A DNA stretch of 64,000 nt from the NCBI GenBank assembly GCA_963747715.1, contig CAVVGB010000009.1:248001-312000 (forward strand), given 5' to 3'. Shown here one piece after another: positions 53,193 to 62,359 of this stretch (within the stretch, counting starts at the first letter, position 1; the number at the start of each line of letters is the position of its first letter). Source of the DNA: CAVVGB01 sp963747715 (GTDB lineage: Bacteria; Actinomycetota; Thermoleophilia; Gaiellales; Gaiellaceae). The translations under genes and the position numbers were made by a program. The notes beneath the pieces were generated by a model that worked only from the letters and a program-made list of their open reading frames with translations, was not told where the DNA came from and did no database searches.

Positions 53193-53938
53193 CGGCCGCC
53201 GAAGCGCCGGCGGCGGCGGGCGTACTCCACGAGCGCCTGGCGCAGCTGGCGCTCGCCGAAGTCCGGCCAGAGGGTGTCGACGAAGTGCAGCTCGGTGTAG
53301 GCGAGTTGCCAGAGCAAGAAGTTCGAGATACGGAGCTCCCCGGACGTGCGAATGAGCAGATCCGGCTCGGGCATGTCGGGCGCGTACAGGCGTGAGGCGA
53401 TCGCGTTCTCGTCGATGTCGCGCGAGTCGACACCGTCCTCGACGAGCCTCTGCGTGGCCTCGACGATCTCCGCCCGCCCGCCATAGTCGAAGGCGATCCA
53501 GAGCTGCAGGCGCTCGTTCGCGCCGGTCTTCTCCTCGAGCTCCATCATCTTGGCGCGCAACTCCTCCGTCGCCCGGTCACGCCGGCCGATGAACCGCACG
53601 CACACGCCTTGGCGGGCGAGGTCGGGGAGCTCGCGCTCGATCGTCTCGACGAAGATCATCATGAGCGCGTCGACCTCTTCCGAGGAGCGGGACCAGTTCT
53701 CCGTCGAGAACGCGTACACGCAGAGCGACTCGACGCCGAGATCGATGGACGCCTCGACGGTCCGCCGCAGGGCGCGCGTGCCGGCGCGATGGCCGGCGGC
53801 AACGGGCAGCTTGCGACGGCGGGCCCAGCGCCCGTTCCCGTCCATGATGATCGCGATGGAGCGAGCGACCTCGGGAAGGTCGCGCTCCGAGAGCGGGCCG
53901 AGCCCGCGCAGTGTCCGCAGCTTGGTTAACAGGTCCAA
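53189..53938 (-). CDS. uppS: Isoprenyl (undecaprenyl) diphosphate synthase
   Basis: This cis-prenyltransferase builds the lipid carrier for the cell wall. Motifs are IIMDGNGRWARRR with catalytic Asp, GHRAGTRALRRTV, YAFSTENWSR, WIAFDYGGRAEIV and the C-terminal RTSGELRISNFLLWQLAY. TTG start; 249 residues. Confidence 0.96.
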   Translation of the reverse strand: MDLLTKLRTLRGLGPLSERDLPEVARSIAIIMDGNGRWARRRKLPVAAGHRAGTRALRRTVEASIDLGVESLCVYAFSTENWSRSSEEVDALMMIFVETIERELPDLARQGVCVRFIGRRDRATEELRAKMMELEEKTGANERLQLWIAFDYGGRAEIVEATQRLVEDGVDSRDIDENAIASRLYAPDMPEPDLLIRTSGELRISNFLLWQLAYTELHFVDTLWPDFGERQLRQALVEYARRRRRFGGR

Positions 53939-53944
53939 CGGAGG

Positions 53945-54502
53945 TTAGACCTCCATGATCTCCGCTTCTTTGCGCTTCAGAAGCTCGTCGATCTCCTTGA
54001 CGTGCTGGTCGGTGAGCTTCTGGACGCGCTCCTCCGCCCTGTGCTCGTCGTCTTTGCCGACCTCACCCTTCTTGATCAGCTCCTTGAGGTGATGGATCGC
54101 ATCGCGCCGCACGTTGCGGACCGCGACCCGCCCCTCCTCGGCAAGGTGGCTCACGACTTTGACGAGCTCCTTGCGACGCTCCTCCGTCAGCTGAGGGATC
54201 GGCAGGCGAATGAGCTTGCCGTCGTTCGACGGTGTCAGACCGAGGTCGGATTCCTGCAACGCGCGCTCGATCGCCTTGATCGAGCTCGGATCGTACGGCT
54301 GAATGGTAAGCATGCGCGACTCGGGAACGTTGATGGTGGCGAGCTGCTGCAGCGGAGTTTGCTGCCCGTAGTAGTCGACCTCGATGCGATCGAGAAGGGC
54401 GGCAGAGGCGCGACCTGTGCGCACCGTGTTGAACTCGTGTGCGGCCGTCTCGACCGACTTCTTCATGCGGCGGTCCGCCTCGTTCACCAGCTCATCGATC
54501 AC
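53945..54502 (-). CDS. frr: Ribosome recycling factor
   Basis: RRF splits post-termination ribosomes with EF-G. The 185-residue sequence has TVRTGRASAALLDRIEVDYY, ATINVPESRMLTIQPYD and LTEERRKELVKVV. The GTG start overlaps the pyrH stop as GTGA. Confidence 0.97.
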   Translation of the reverse strand: MIDELVNEADRRMKKSVETAAHEFNTVRTGRASAALLDRIEVDYYGQQTPLQQLATINVPESRMLTIQPYDPSSIKAIERALQESDLGLTPSNDGKLIRLPIPQLTEERRKELVKVVSHLAEEGRVAVRNVRRDAIHHLKELIKKGEVGKDDEHRAEERVQKLTDQHVKEIDELLKRKEAEIMEV

Positions 54503-55275
54503 GTTTCCCTCCGAGGTGTCGAGATAATGGTGCCGATCCTCTCCCCCGCGACGACGCGCTCGATGTTGTGCTCGTCGTCCAGGCCGAAGACGTAGATGGG
54601 GACCCCGTTCTCCATGCAGAGGGAGAGTGCCGTCGTGTCCATCACCTTCAGCCGGCGCTCGATCGCTTCTCTGTGTGTGAGCGACGGAAGGAAGACCGCA
54701 TCGGGATTCTCGTTCGGATCGCCGTCGTAGACGCCTTCGACGCGGTTCTTGCCCATAAGGATGGCTTCGGCTCCGATCTCGAGCGCGCGTAGGGCGGCGG
54801 CGGTATCGGTCGTGAAGAACGGGTTGCCGGTTCCCCCCGCGAAGATGACCACGCGGCCCTTTTCGAGGTGGCGGATCGCGCGGCGCCGGATGTACGGCTC
54901 GGCGACCTCGCTGACCGTGATGGCTGACAGAACGCGGGTGTGGACGCCGACCCGCTCGAGTGCATCCTGGACGGCCAGGCAGTTGAGGAGCGTGGCGAGC
55001 ATGCCCGCGTAGTCGGCAGTCGCCCGGTCCATGCCGTCTGCGGCGGCCTCCATGCCGCGGTAGATGTTCCCCGCGCCGATGACGAGCGCGGTCTGAACCC
55101 CGCGTTCGTGCACGCCCTTGATCTCGCGGGCGATCGCCTCGATGCGCTCGGGATCCATGCCGTACTCGTTGCGGCCGAGCAGCGCCTCGCCGGACAGCTT
55201 GAGAAGGATGCGCTGGAAAGCGGCGCCTTCGGCCGGCGCCGCCCGCACGACCTCACTCTCTGGCTGGACGCTCAC
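54499..55275 (-). CDS. pyrH: Uridylate kinase
   Basis: UMP kinase of the amino-acid-kinase fold. Motifs are ILLKLSGEALLG, VIGAGNIYRG, IFAGGTGNPFFTTDTAAALR and ILMGKNRVEGVYDGDP. GTG at 55275 overlaps the tsf stop. The N-terminus has about 18 extra residues before the kinase core. 258 residues. Confidence 0.97.
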   Translation of the reverse strand: MSVQPESEVVRAAPAEGAAFQRILLKLSGEALLGRNEYGMDPERIEAIAREIKGVHERGVQTALVIGAGNIYRGMEAAADGMDRATADYAGMLATLLNCLAVQDALERVGVHTRVLSAITVSEVAEPYIRRRAIRHLEKGRVVIFAGGTGNPFFTTDTAAALRALEIGAEAILMGKNRVEGVYDGDPNENPDAVFLPSLTHREAIERRLKVMDTTALSLCMENGVPIYVFGLDDEHNIERVVAGERIGTIISTPRRET

Positions 55276-56072
55276 CCGCCGACGTTGAACCGCACGAACT
55301 CGCGCACTTCGGCACCGTGCTCGGCCAACGCCTTGCCGAGGCTGAGCGACGAGTCGTGGATCCATTCCTGGTCGAGCAGCACGTGCTCCGCAAAGTACCG
55401 CTTCCCCAGCATGCCCTCGACGATCTGCGAACGGATGTGCTCCGGCTTGGCCGCGACGTCGTCGAGCTTCTCGTAGATCGCGCGCTCCTCGGCGACCTCG
55501 TTCTCGGGAACGTCATCGCGCGCGAGAAAACGAGGGTTCGCGAACGAGATGTGCATCGCAACCAGTCGAGCGAGCTCCGGTGTCGCCTTCGCCCGCACGA
55601 GCACGCCGATCTTCTCTGCCGGTGGATGAATGTAGGCCGAGAGCACCTCGTCGTCCGCCGCCTCGAAGCGCGCGGCGCCGGCGACCACGATGTTCTCGCC
55701 GATCCTTCCGATCAGCTCGAGACGCTCGTCGTCGAGCTCTTCGGCCGCGCCCGGGCCATTGTCGTGCACCGCATCCAGCGCCTGGCGCGCAAACGCCAGG
55801 AACTCGTCGTTCTTCGAGACCGGCTCGGTCTCGCACCCAACGGCGACGATCGTTCCCACGTTTCCGTCGATCCTCGCGAGCACCTTGCCTTCGGTCGTTT
55901 CGCGGCCGGCACGCTTGCCGGCGGCGGCGAGGCCTCGCTCGCGCAGGATGCGACGTGCCTCCTCGAGATCACCGTCGGACTCGACGAGCGCGCGCTTGCA
56001 CTCCATCATGCCCGCGCCCGTCTGGTCGCGAAGCTCCTTGACCTGCGACGCGGAGATCGTCGGCGTACTCAT
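55272..56072 (-). CDS. tsf: Elongation factor Ts
   Basis: EF-Ts exchanges GDP on EF-Tu. The N-terminal UBA-like domain has VKELRDQTGAGMMECKRALV, followed by a coiled dimerisation domain with GTIVAVGCETEPVSKNDEF. It has 266 residues. ATG overlaps the rpsB stop as ATGA. Confidence 0.97.
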   Translation of the reverse strand: MSTPTISASQVKELRDQTGAGMMECKRALVESDGDLEEARRILRERGLAAAGKRAGRETTEGKVLARIDGNVGTIVAVGCETEPVSKNDEFLAFARQALDAVHDNGPGAAEELDDERLELIGRIGENIVVAGAARFEAADDEVLSAYIHPPAEKIGVLVRAKATPELARLVAMHISFANPRFLARDDVPENEVAEERAIYEKLDDVAAKPEHIRSQIVEGMLGKRYFAEHVLLDQEWIHDSSLSLGKALAEHGAEVREFVRFNVGG

Positions 56073-56854
56073 TCGGCCGGCACTTCTTCCTGCACGAGCT
56101 CCTCGGCCCGCTCCTCCGCCTCGGCCGGCTCGGCGGCCTCGGCGGCGACAGGGGCCATCTCCTCGGCGGTGACGCCGGTCTGGCCGGCCTGGAAACCTGC
56201 ACTGACGGCGCGCACGATGAGGCTGCACGAGCGGATGGCGTCGTCGTTACCAGGGATGACGTAGTCGGCGTCGTCGGGGTCGCAATTCGTGTCGACGAGC
56301 GCGACGACCGGGATGCCGAGCCGGCGCGCCTCGCGCACCGCGAGCTGCTCCTTGCGCAGGTCGATCACGAACAGCGCGTCGGGGATGCTCTTCATGTTCA
56401 TCACACCGCCGAGATTCTGCTCGAGCTTCTCCACCTCGGCGATCATGGCCATGCGCTCCTTGGGCGGCAGCAGCTCGAGCTGGCCCTCCTCGCGCAGGCG
56501 CCGAAGCTCGTGCAGACGCTCGATCCGTTCGGAGATCGTCCGCCAGTTCGTGAGCAGGCCGCCGAGCCAGCGGTGGTTGACGTACGGCATGCCGATGCGC
56601 GCCGCTTCCTCGGCGATCGAGTCCTGGCACTGCTTCTTCGTGCCGACGAACATGACGGTGCCGCCACGCTCGGCGATGTTGCGAACGAACGCGTGCGCCT
56701 GCTCAACGAGCGCCAGCGTCTGCTGCAGGTCGATGATGTAGATGCCGCCGCGCTCGGTGAAGATGTAGCGGCGCATCTTCGGATTCCAGCGGCGGGTCTG
56801 GTGGCCGAAGTGCACTCCGGCCTCCAGCAGCTCTCGCATGGAGACGACAGACAA
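56069..56854 (-). CDS. rpsB: 30S ribosomal protein S2
   Basis: S2 binds the head-body junction of the small subunit. It reads MRELLEAGVHFGHQTRRWNP, FVGTKKQCQDSIAEEA and the LGGLLTNWRTI segment. A TTG start is supported by GAGGAGGAA eight bases upstream. The C-terminus has an acidic Glu/Ala tail. It heads the long minus-strand run through tsf, pyrH and frr. Confidence 0.97.
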   Translation of the reverse strand: MSVVSMRELLEAGVHFGHQTRRWNPKMRRYIFTERGGIYIIDLQQTLALVEQAHAFVRNIAERGGTVMFVGTKKQCQDSIAEEAARIGMPYVNHRWLGGLLTNWRTISERIERLHELRRLREEGQLELLPPKERMAMIAEVEKLEQNLGGVMNMKSIPDALFVIDLRKEQLAVREARRLGIPVVALVDTNCDPDDADYVIPGNDDAIRSCSLIVRAVSAGFQAGQTGVTAEEMAPVAAEAAEPAEAEERAEELVQEEVPAE

Positions 56855-56895
56855 ACTGATTCCTCCTCGGTTGATTTCGTGCCGGCCGGCGGAGT

Positions 56896-56931
56896 CGGGT
56901 GGAACCGGGACAGGCCCGGCACCGCCACCCG
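56896..56931 (-). promoter_or_regulatory. Structured leader hairpin upstream of rpsB
   Basis: CGGGTGG pairs with CCACCCG around an inner CCGGG/CCCGG stem. It lies about 40 bases before the rpsB start. A TAGAAT -10-like box lies upstream (56971-56966). It could be an S2-binding autoregulatory leader, as rpsB leaders are in other bacteria. Confidence 0.35.
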
Positions 56932-56997
56932 CGTGATACCGCCGGGTAGGGGTACTGACGCGTTCATTCTATCCGACGCCCTCTCTAGCCTTGAGAC

Positions 56998-57709
56998 GTG
57001 GTCGGAGTGCCCGCTTCGGCGTGGGAATTCGAAGGCGACTTCGGCGGCGAAGGCCGGTCGCCACACTCCGATGACCCCGTGGGCGCGCTCGTCCGCCGGG
57101 CGCGGGAGCGCCAGGAGGAGGGCATCGCCCCGAACGTCATCGTCGGCGAGCTGCTCGCGCTCGGACGGGTGTACGAGCGCCGCGGCGACCGGGACGCGCG
57201 CGTCAAGGTGGACGCCGCCGTCGAGCAGTACGTCGGGCTCGTCACGGGCCGTCTCGCGGAGCGCGCGCGGCGCGATTCCCTCACGGGCCTTCTGAACCAC
57301 GCGGCGTTCCACGCGCGTCTCAAGGCCGAGACGGCCAGGGCCCGGCGCTACAACGGACGGCTCGCCCTCGCCCTCTTCGACCTCGACCGGTTCAAGGAGA
57401 CGAACGACCGAGAAGGGCACCAGGAGGGCGACCGCCTGCTGCGCGAGTTCGCGCGTGCGCTCGCGGTCACCGTGCGCGAATCCGACTCCGTCGGCCGTCT
57501 CGGCGGAGACGAGTTCGGCGCGATCCTGCTCGAGACCGAGCCCAAGCGGCTCGCGTCATTCCTCGACCGGCTGTACAGCCGGCTGCCGCCCGAGATCTCG
57601 GTCTCCGCCGGCGCGCGCGTTCTTTCCGACGGAGGCTTCCACCGTCGACGAGCTCGTCGCCCACGCGGACGAGCGGCTGTACGCGCACAAGGCGGCTCGG
57701 GCCGCGTAG
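56998..57709 (+). CDS. Soluble diguanylate cyclase (GGDEF), one frameshift
   Basis: A cyclic di-GMP synthase without membrane segments. An N-terminal helical part precedes the GGDEF domain: DSLTGLLNHAAFHARL, ALFDLDRFKETND and RLGGDEFGAILLE. RESD lies five residues before GGDEF and forms an I-site. The frame changes near 57630, after which STVDELVAHADERLYAHKA completes the domain. About 236 residues after removing one base. The GTG start is divergent from rpsB. Confidence 0.85.
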
Positions 57710-57736
57710 CGCTTCCGGGCCGGGCATGCCCGGCCC

Positions 57737-58643
57737 CTACTCAGCGCGTGCGTTCTCCAGCGCCTGGAGCAGATCCGCGGGCAGCGGCGATTCGACGTCC
57801 ACCGCGCCCTCCGTGAACGGGTGTGCGAACGCGAGCCGCGCTGCGTGCAGGAACTGCCGCTCGAGCCCGAGGTCGCCAGGAACGCCGTAAACGGGATCAC
57901 CTGACACCGGCAGATCGACGGCGGCGAGATGGACGCGGATCTGGTGCGTCCGCCCCGTCTCGAGCCTTACCCGCAGAAGGGCGTGGTGTCGCAGGGCCTC
58001 GAGGAGCTCGAAGTGCGTGATGGCATCCCGCGGCGTCACGGTGTCGAGGGACATCCGCGTGGCATCGACCCGGTCGCGCCCGATCGGCGCCTCGATCCGT
58101 CCCGCCCGTGAGCGCGGGCGCCCGCGAACGAGTGCCAGGTACTCGCGCACGAGCTCGCGCTTGCCCACGAGCTCCTGCAACCGCCGGTGGGCCTCGTCGG
58201 TCCGCGCGACCACCAAGAGCCCGGACGTGTCGCGGTCGAGGCGATGGACGATCCCGGGGCGGCCAGCCTCCTCGCCGCCGGCGATCCCCTCGCCGAGCAG
58301 ACCGTGCACGAGCGTTCCTTGCGCATGACCGGCGGAGGGATGCACGACGATGCCGGCCGGCTTGTCGACCACCAGCAGGTGCTCGTCCTCGTAGGCGACG
58401 CGGATCGGCAGGTCCTCCGGGACGAGATCGCTCGGGCCGCCGCTCGGGGATGTCGAGCTCGAGCTCCTCGCCGCCGGCCAGACGGTGGCTCTTCGAGCGC
58501 CGCGCGCCGTCCACGAGCACTCGTCCCTCGTCGACGAGCCTCTCGGCAGCCGCGCGCGATCCGAGCTCCGTTAGGCCGGCAAGGAAGCGATCGAGCCGCT
58601 CGCCGGCCGCCTGCGGCGGCACGGCGACGCGGGATTTAGCCAC
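57737..58643 (-). CDS. rluD: Ribosomal large subunit pseudouridine synthase RluD-type (one frameshift)
   Basis: It modifies uridines in 23S rRNA. The N-terminal S4 domain (GERLDRFLAGLTELGSRAAA) is followed by the catalytic domain with HRLDRDTSGLLVVA, where the Asp is catalytic, and TGRTHQIRVHLA. The frame changes near 58447 in a run of Cs; dropping one C joins DIP to SGGPSDLVPEDLPIRVAYED. The GTG start overlaps lspA by eight bases. About 300 residues. Confidence 0.92.
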
Positions 58644-59145
58644 TTGGTTTAGAGACCGTCCGGCGAATGCGAGGCTGGCGCTCGGCAGCGACAAGCGCCG
58701 CGAGCAGGATGGCCACGCCGACGACGATGAACGTGTCGGCGAGGTTGAAGGCGGGCCAGAAGCGCAGGTCGAGAAAGTCGGTCACGTGGCCGAGCCGAAG
58801 TCGGTCGATGAGGTTCGACAGGCTCCCGCCGATCAGGAGCCCGAGCGCGACCGGCAGGATCGGGTGTCGCGCACCCGCCTTCGCGAAGTAAACGAGCATC
58901 CACCCGACCGCGCAGGCCGTCACGACCGTGACGATCGACGCCCAGCTCGAGAACAACCCGAAGGCGATGCCGGGATTCGTGACGTGGTGGATGTACAGCG
59001 GGCCCGTGACGTGGACCGAGTCGCCCAGCTCGAGCTGGCTGATGACGATCTGCTTCGTCAGCTGGTCGGCGATGACCGCCGCGCAGGACACGGCCAGGAG
59101 CCCGAGCCAATGGAACGGGCGCGCGGCGAGCGACCTCTCGACCAT
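58636..59145 (-). CDS. lspA: Lipoprotein signal peptidase
   Basis: LspA removes signal peptides from prolipoproteins such as the BMP receptor at 1.0 kb. Four membrane helices are seen. Catalytic Asp residues lie in SLSNLIDRLRLG and FNLADTFIVVG. ATG 59145 gives 169 residues; in-frame starts upstream to 59250 are possible. Confidence 0.95.
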   Translation of the reverse strand: MVERSLAARPFHWLGLLAVSCAAVIADQLTKQIVISQLELGDSVHVTGPLYIHHVTNPGIAFGLFSSWASIVTVVTACAVGWMLVYFAKAGARHPILPVALGLLIGGSLSNLIDRLRLGHVTDFLDLRFWPAFNLADTFIVVGVAILLAALVAAERQPRIRRTVSKPSG

Positions 59146-59213
59146 CGAGATCGGCACGCGTCCGTCCGTGGCCGATCCGACGCGAACGTCGATCAGCCGC
59201 GGTGCAGGTTTCG

Positions 59214-59588
59214 TCAACCCCTCTCTTCGAGGCGCTTGCAGTCGATACACCTAGTCGCGTAGGGGATGGCCTCGAGGCGCTCCTCGGCGATCGTCTTGCC
59301 GCACCGGGCGCACGTACCGAACGTTCCCTCGTCGATACGGCTGAGCGCCTCTTCGATGGCGGCCAGAACGTGCTCCGAGTTCTCCTCGAGCGTGTAGTCG
59401 ATCTCCCGGTTCAGCGTCGCCGTCGCCGAGTCGGCGAGGTGGTTGTCGTAGGTCTCCTCCTCGGTCTCGTCCTCGAGCGATCGCGAGTTCTGCTCGTGCA
59501 GGTGATGAAGGGCACCGGCCACGCGCTTGCGCTCCTCCAGGAGAAGAGTGCGGAAATGCTCCGCATTTACGGTGCTGTCCGGGGCCAC
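59214..59588 (-). CDS. DksA/TraR-family C4 zinc-finger protein
   Basis: This 124-residue protein has an N-terminal coiled coil and a zinc finger CARCGKTIAEERLEA with CIDCKRLEE. The family binds the secondary channel of RNA polymerase in proteobacteria; the actinobacterial role is less clear. GTG start. Confidence 0.88.
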   Translation of the reverse strand: MAPDSTVNAEHFRTLLLEERKRVAGALHHLHEQNSRSLEDETEEETYDNHLADSATATLNREIDYTLEENSEHVLAAIEEALSRIDEGTFGTCARCGKTIAEERLEAIPYATRCIDCKRLEERG

Positions 59589-59618
59589 GGGCTGAGTATA
59601 GCCCGGTGGCAGGCGGGT

Positions 59619-60092
59619 TCAGGCAGCCTGGCCGGAGGCTTGGCGAGGCTCGGTGTCCGCGTCCAGACGCTCGAGCGCCGCGTGCAAAAACCCCCTGTAC
59701 TCCGCCCGCAGATCGGCCTGCAGGGTGCGCAGCCGGCGCACGTCGGCGGCGATGCGCTCGCGCTCCATCTCCGCGCCGCCCGTGACGTCCCGGGCCCGGG
59801 CCCGCGCCTCAGCGATGATGACCTCGGCCTCGCGGTGGGCTTGCGCGCGGACGTCGTCCGCCATGCGCTCCGCCGAGAGCAGCGTGCTGCGAAGTGCGCT
59901 CTCGATCTCACGGTGGCGGGCGAGCTCGCTCTCGAGGTCCTCGACCTCGTCGCGCAGGTCGGCGCGTTCACGCCAGACGTTCTCGAAGCTCGCGGCGATC
60001 TCCTCGAGCAGGCCGTCGACCGTGTCGCGCTCGTAGCCGAACAGGCCGCGGCGCGGCTTCAGGTGCCGGATTTCGACAGGCGTCAGGGACAT
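59619..60092 (-). CDS. DivIVA-domain protein
   Basis: A polar-growth and division scaffold of 157 residues. The N-terminus has LKPRRGLFGYERDTVDGLLEEI, the membrane-binding DivIVA motif. Coiled coil fills the rest (about 30-140). It is shorter than Wag31. Its neighbours sepF and yggT support a division role. Confidence 0.88.
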   Translation of the reverse strand: MSLTPVEIRHLKPRRGLFGYERDTVDGLLEEIAASFENVWRERADLRDEVEDLESELARHREIESALRSTLLSAERMADDVRAQAHREAEVIIAEARARARDVTGGAEMERERIAADVRRLRTLQADLRAEYRGFLHAALERLDADTEPRQASGQAA

Positions 60093-60129
60093 CGAAACGT
60101 CCCCTTCGCCGCCGGCCTTGGAACCCCTC

Positions 60130-60453
60130 CTAGCTGATCCGGTCGATGATCGAGAACGCGATTTGTCTCGCCGCTATGAGAACGAGGATGGCGATGATCG
60201 GCGAGAGGTCGAGGCCGAGGCCGCCGAGACGAAGCTGCGGGATGAAACGGCGGAAGAGCCGCAGGTACGGATCGACGACGTCGTAGAGGAAGCGCTGGAT
60301 CCGGTTGAGCGTGACGTTGTAGGGAAGCGGGATCCAGGACGTGATGATGTACGCGATGATGCAGATGAGGTAGACGAGCGAAAGGACGTAGACGAAGTCC
60401 TTCGCGGTGTCCGCCCAGTCCGCCAGGAGCATGGCGGGAACGGTAACGCTCAA
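60130..60453 (-). CDS. YggT-family membrane protein
   Basis: A 107-residue protein with two YggT-type helices and the motif WIPLPYNVTLNRIQRFLYDVVDPYLRLFRR, seen as IPLPYNVTLNRI and DVVDPYLRLFRR. TTG 60453 or ATG 60432 may start it. It lies between sepF and divIVA as in most actinomycetes. Confidence 0.88.
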   Translation of the reverse strand: MSVTVPAMLLADWADTAKDFVYVLSLVYLICIIAYIITSWIPLPYNVTLNRIQRFLYDVVDPYLRLFRRFIPQLRLGGLGLDLSPIIAILVLIAARQIAFSIIDRIS

Positions 60454-60466
60454 GCCGGACCGAGAG

Positions 60467-61018
60467 CTAGCTCTGATTGAAGAAGCCGCGCTCGATGAGG
60501 CGGGCCCGCTCCTCCGCCGAGACCTCGACGTTCCGCGGCGTGAGGAGGAAGACCTTGTCGGCGACGCGCTGCATCCCGCCGTTCAGGGCATAGGTGAGGC
60601 CGCTCGAGAAGTCGATCAGGCGCTTCGAGAGCTCGACGTCCGTGCCCTGGAGGTTGAGGATGACGGGCACCGCGTCCTTGAACTTGTCGGCGATGGATTG
60701 CGCGTCGTTGAAGCTCCTCGGCACGACGAGGTGGACGCGGACGGAGGCCGATGCGACGGCCTCGAGGGGCCGCCGCCCGCCCGCCGGGCGTAGGACGGCG
60801 GTCTTCGCCCCGCCTCCTGCGGGCTCCGGCTCCGACCAGTCCTCGAACTCGCCCTGGGAGCGGCGGGCGCCCAGCCGGCGCACGTTGGCATTGGCCGGCT
60901 CGGCGTAGCGCCGCTCGAGCTCCTCCTCGGCGGCGTAGGCCTCCTCGTCCCAGTACTCGTCCTCCTCGACGATGCCGAAGTAGACGAGAGCACGGCTCCA
61001 AACCTGTCCTAGACCCAT
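60467..61018 (-). CDS. sepF: Cell division protein SepF
   Basis: SepF links FtsZ to the membrane. The N-terminal amphipathic helix (GLGQVWSRALVYFGI) is followed by an acidic linker and the SepF core VPRSFNDAQSIADKFKD, VILNLQGTDVELSKRLIDF. 183 residues. Confidence 0.94.
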   Translation of the reverse strand: MGLGQVWSRALVYFGIVEEDEYWDEEAYAAEEELERRYAEPANANVRRLGARRSQGEFEDWSEPEPAGGGAKTAVLRPAGGRRPLEAVASASVRVHLVVPRSFNDAQSIADKFKDAVPVILNLQGTDVELSKRLIDFSSGLTYALNGGMQRVADKVFLLTPRNVEVSAEERARLIERGFFNQS

Positions 61019-61032
61019 TTAGCCCGTAAATC

Positions 61033-61653
61033 CTAACGGCCGAACAGAACGGAGCCCACGCGGACCAGGGTCGCGCCCTCCTCGGCGGCCACCCGGTAGT
61101 CCTGGGAACTGCCCATGGACAGCTCCGTGAGGCCATGCTCGCCCGCGAGGGCGCGTAGCTCCCTGAAGTAGGGCCGGGAAAGCTCCGGGTCGTAGGCGAG
61201 GGGGGGCATCGTCATGAGACCTCGCACCTCCACCCCCATCTCCCGGACGTCCCGCAGGAAGGCGGCGAGCTCCCCGCGCGAGACCCCCGACTTGCTCTCC
61301 TCCCCGCCCAGGTTGACCTCGACGAGCGCCGGAGCGGACAGGCGCTTGGCTGCGGAGAGCGAGTCGAGGGAATGCACGAGCTCGCAGAGGCCGGAGACCT
61401 CCTTCGCCTTGCGTGACTGGAGATGTCCGATGAAATGCCAGCGAAAACGGTCGCCGACCTCGGCCTGCTTGGCGACGAGGTCCTGCAAGCGGTTCTCCCC
61501 CACCACCTCGATGCCCGCGTCGGCGAGGAGCGTCATCTGCGCAGGCGAGGCGTACTTCGTGGCGGCGACGACCGTTACGCCCGGGCCGACCTCCGAGCGG
61601 ACGCGCTCGTAGTTCGCCCTGATCTGGGCGGTCAGCTCAGGCGATGTAGGCAA
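61033..61653 (-). CDS. PLP homeostasis protein YggS/PROSC family
   Basis: A PLP-binding TIM-barrel protein without known catalysis. PLP lysine is in VVAATKYASP. Other marks are GENRLQDLVAKQ, WHFIGHLQSRKAKE and MGSSQDYRVAAEEGATLVRVG. The TTG at 61653 overlaps pgeF by 17 bases and gives 206 residues. Confidence 0.94.
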   Translation of the reverse strand: MPTSPELTAQIRANYERVRSEVGPGVTVVAATKYASPAQMTLLADAGIEVVGENRLQDLVAKQAEVGDRFRWHFIGHLQSRKAKEVSGLCELVHSLDSLSAAKRLSAPALVEVNLGGEESKSGVSRGELAAFLRDVREMGVEVRGLMTMPPLAYDPELSRPYFRELRALAGEHGLTELSMGSSQDYRVAAEEGATLVRVGSVLFGR

Positions 61654-62359
61654 TGACTCCCTGTCGGCCCGTGCGCCCGCGATCGCGACGATGGGAGAAG
61701 AAGAGATCCGCCTCGCAGGACGTGCAATGCCCGTTGCGCTCGACGGTGGCGCATCCTGCTTCGAGTAGCGCTCGCTCCGTGGCAAGCCCGAGGTCGAGGT
61801 TGCGGCCGTCCACTACGTCGTCGCCGAACCTGGTGCGAAACGGCTCGGCCACCTCCTCACCCACCTCGTAACAACAGGGCCCGATACCGGGGCCGATCGC
61901 CGCGGCGATCCCGTTCCCCGCCATCGCCGCAACGCCCTCGGCGGCGATGCCGCCCAGGAGGCCACGCCAGCCAACGTGAAGGACGGTGAGCCGCGGGGGT
62001 CCGGCGGTGCGAGCGAGCGCGACGGGGAAGCAGTCCGCGGTGACGAGCATGAGCGCGCGGCGCGGCTCGTCCGTCCAGAGCCCGTCGCAGCGCTCGTACA
62101 GCGTCCCCGGAGTGACGATGCCGCGCGCGTCCGCCTCGGTGACGCGCTCACCGTGGACCTGCCAGGCCATCGTCGCTTGTTCCGGATCAGCGTCAACGGC
62201 CGCGCAGAGCCTCGTCCGGTTCTCGACGACGTTCTGCGGCTCGTCCGCCGTGAGGATGCCGAGGTTCAGTGATTCGAACGACCCGTCGCTCACACCGCCG
62301 AGGCGTGTCGAGAAGGCGACGCGGTACGGCCCGCCGGCATCCCACTCGAAGAGCTTCAC
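61637..62359 (-). CDS. pgeF: Peptidoglycan editing factor / purine nucleoside phosphorylase-like (PgeF, YfiH)
   Basis: A multicopper-polyphenol-oxidase-fold protein. Zinc and active-site motifs are ADCFPVALA, VLHVGWRGLLGGI and IGPGIGPCCYEVG. Members were reported to remove wrong residues from peptidoglycan precursors or to act on purine nucleosides. GTG at 62359 overlaps the protease stop. 240 residues. Confidence 0.93.
   Translation of the reverse strand: MKLFEWDAGGPYRVAFSTRLGGVSDGSFESLNLGILTADEPQNVVENRTRLCAAVDADPEQATMAWQVHGERVTEADARGIVTPGTLYERCDGLWTDEPRRALMLVTADCFPVALARTAGPPRLTVLHVGWRGLLGGIAAEGVAAMAGNGIAAAIGPGIGPCCYEVGEEVAEPFRTRFGDDVVDGRNLDLGLATERALLEAGCATVERNGHCTSCEADLFFSHRRDRGRTGRQGVIAYIA

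Noticed and set aside
58447..58643. Separate small S4-domain protein next to a shortened pseudouridine synthase
   Set aside because: The two parts join into a standard RluD by removing one base in a C-run, and the bridging sequence is typical of the family.
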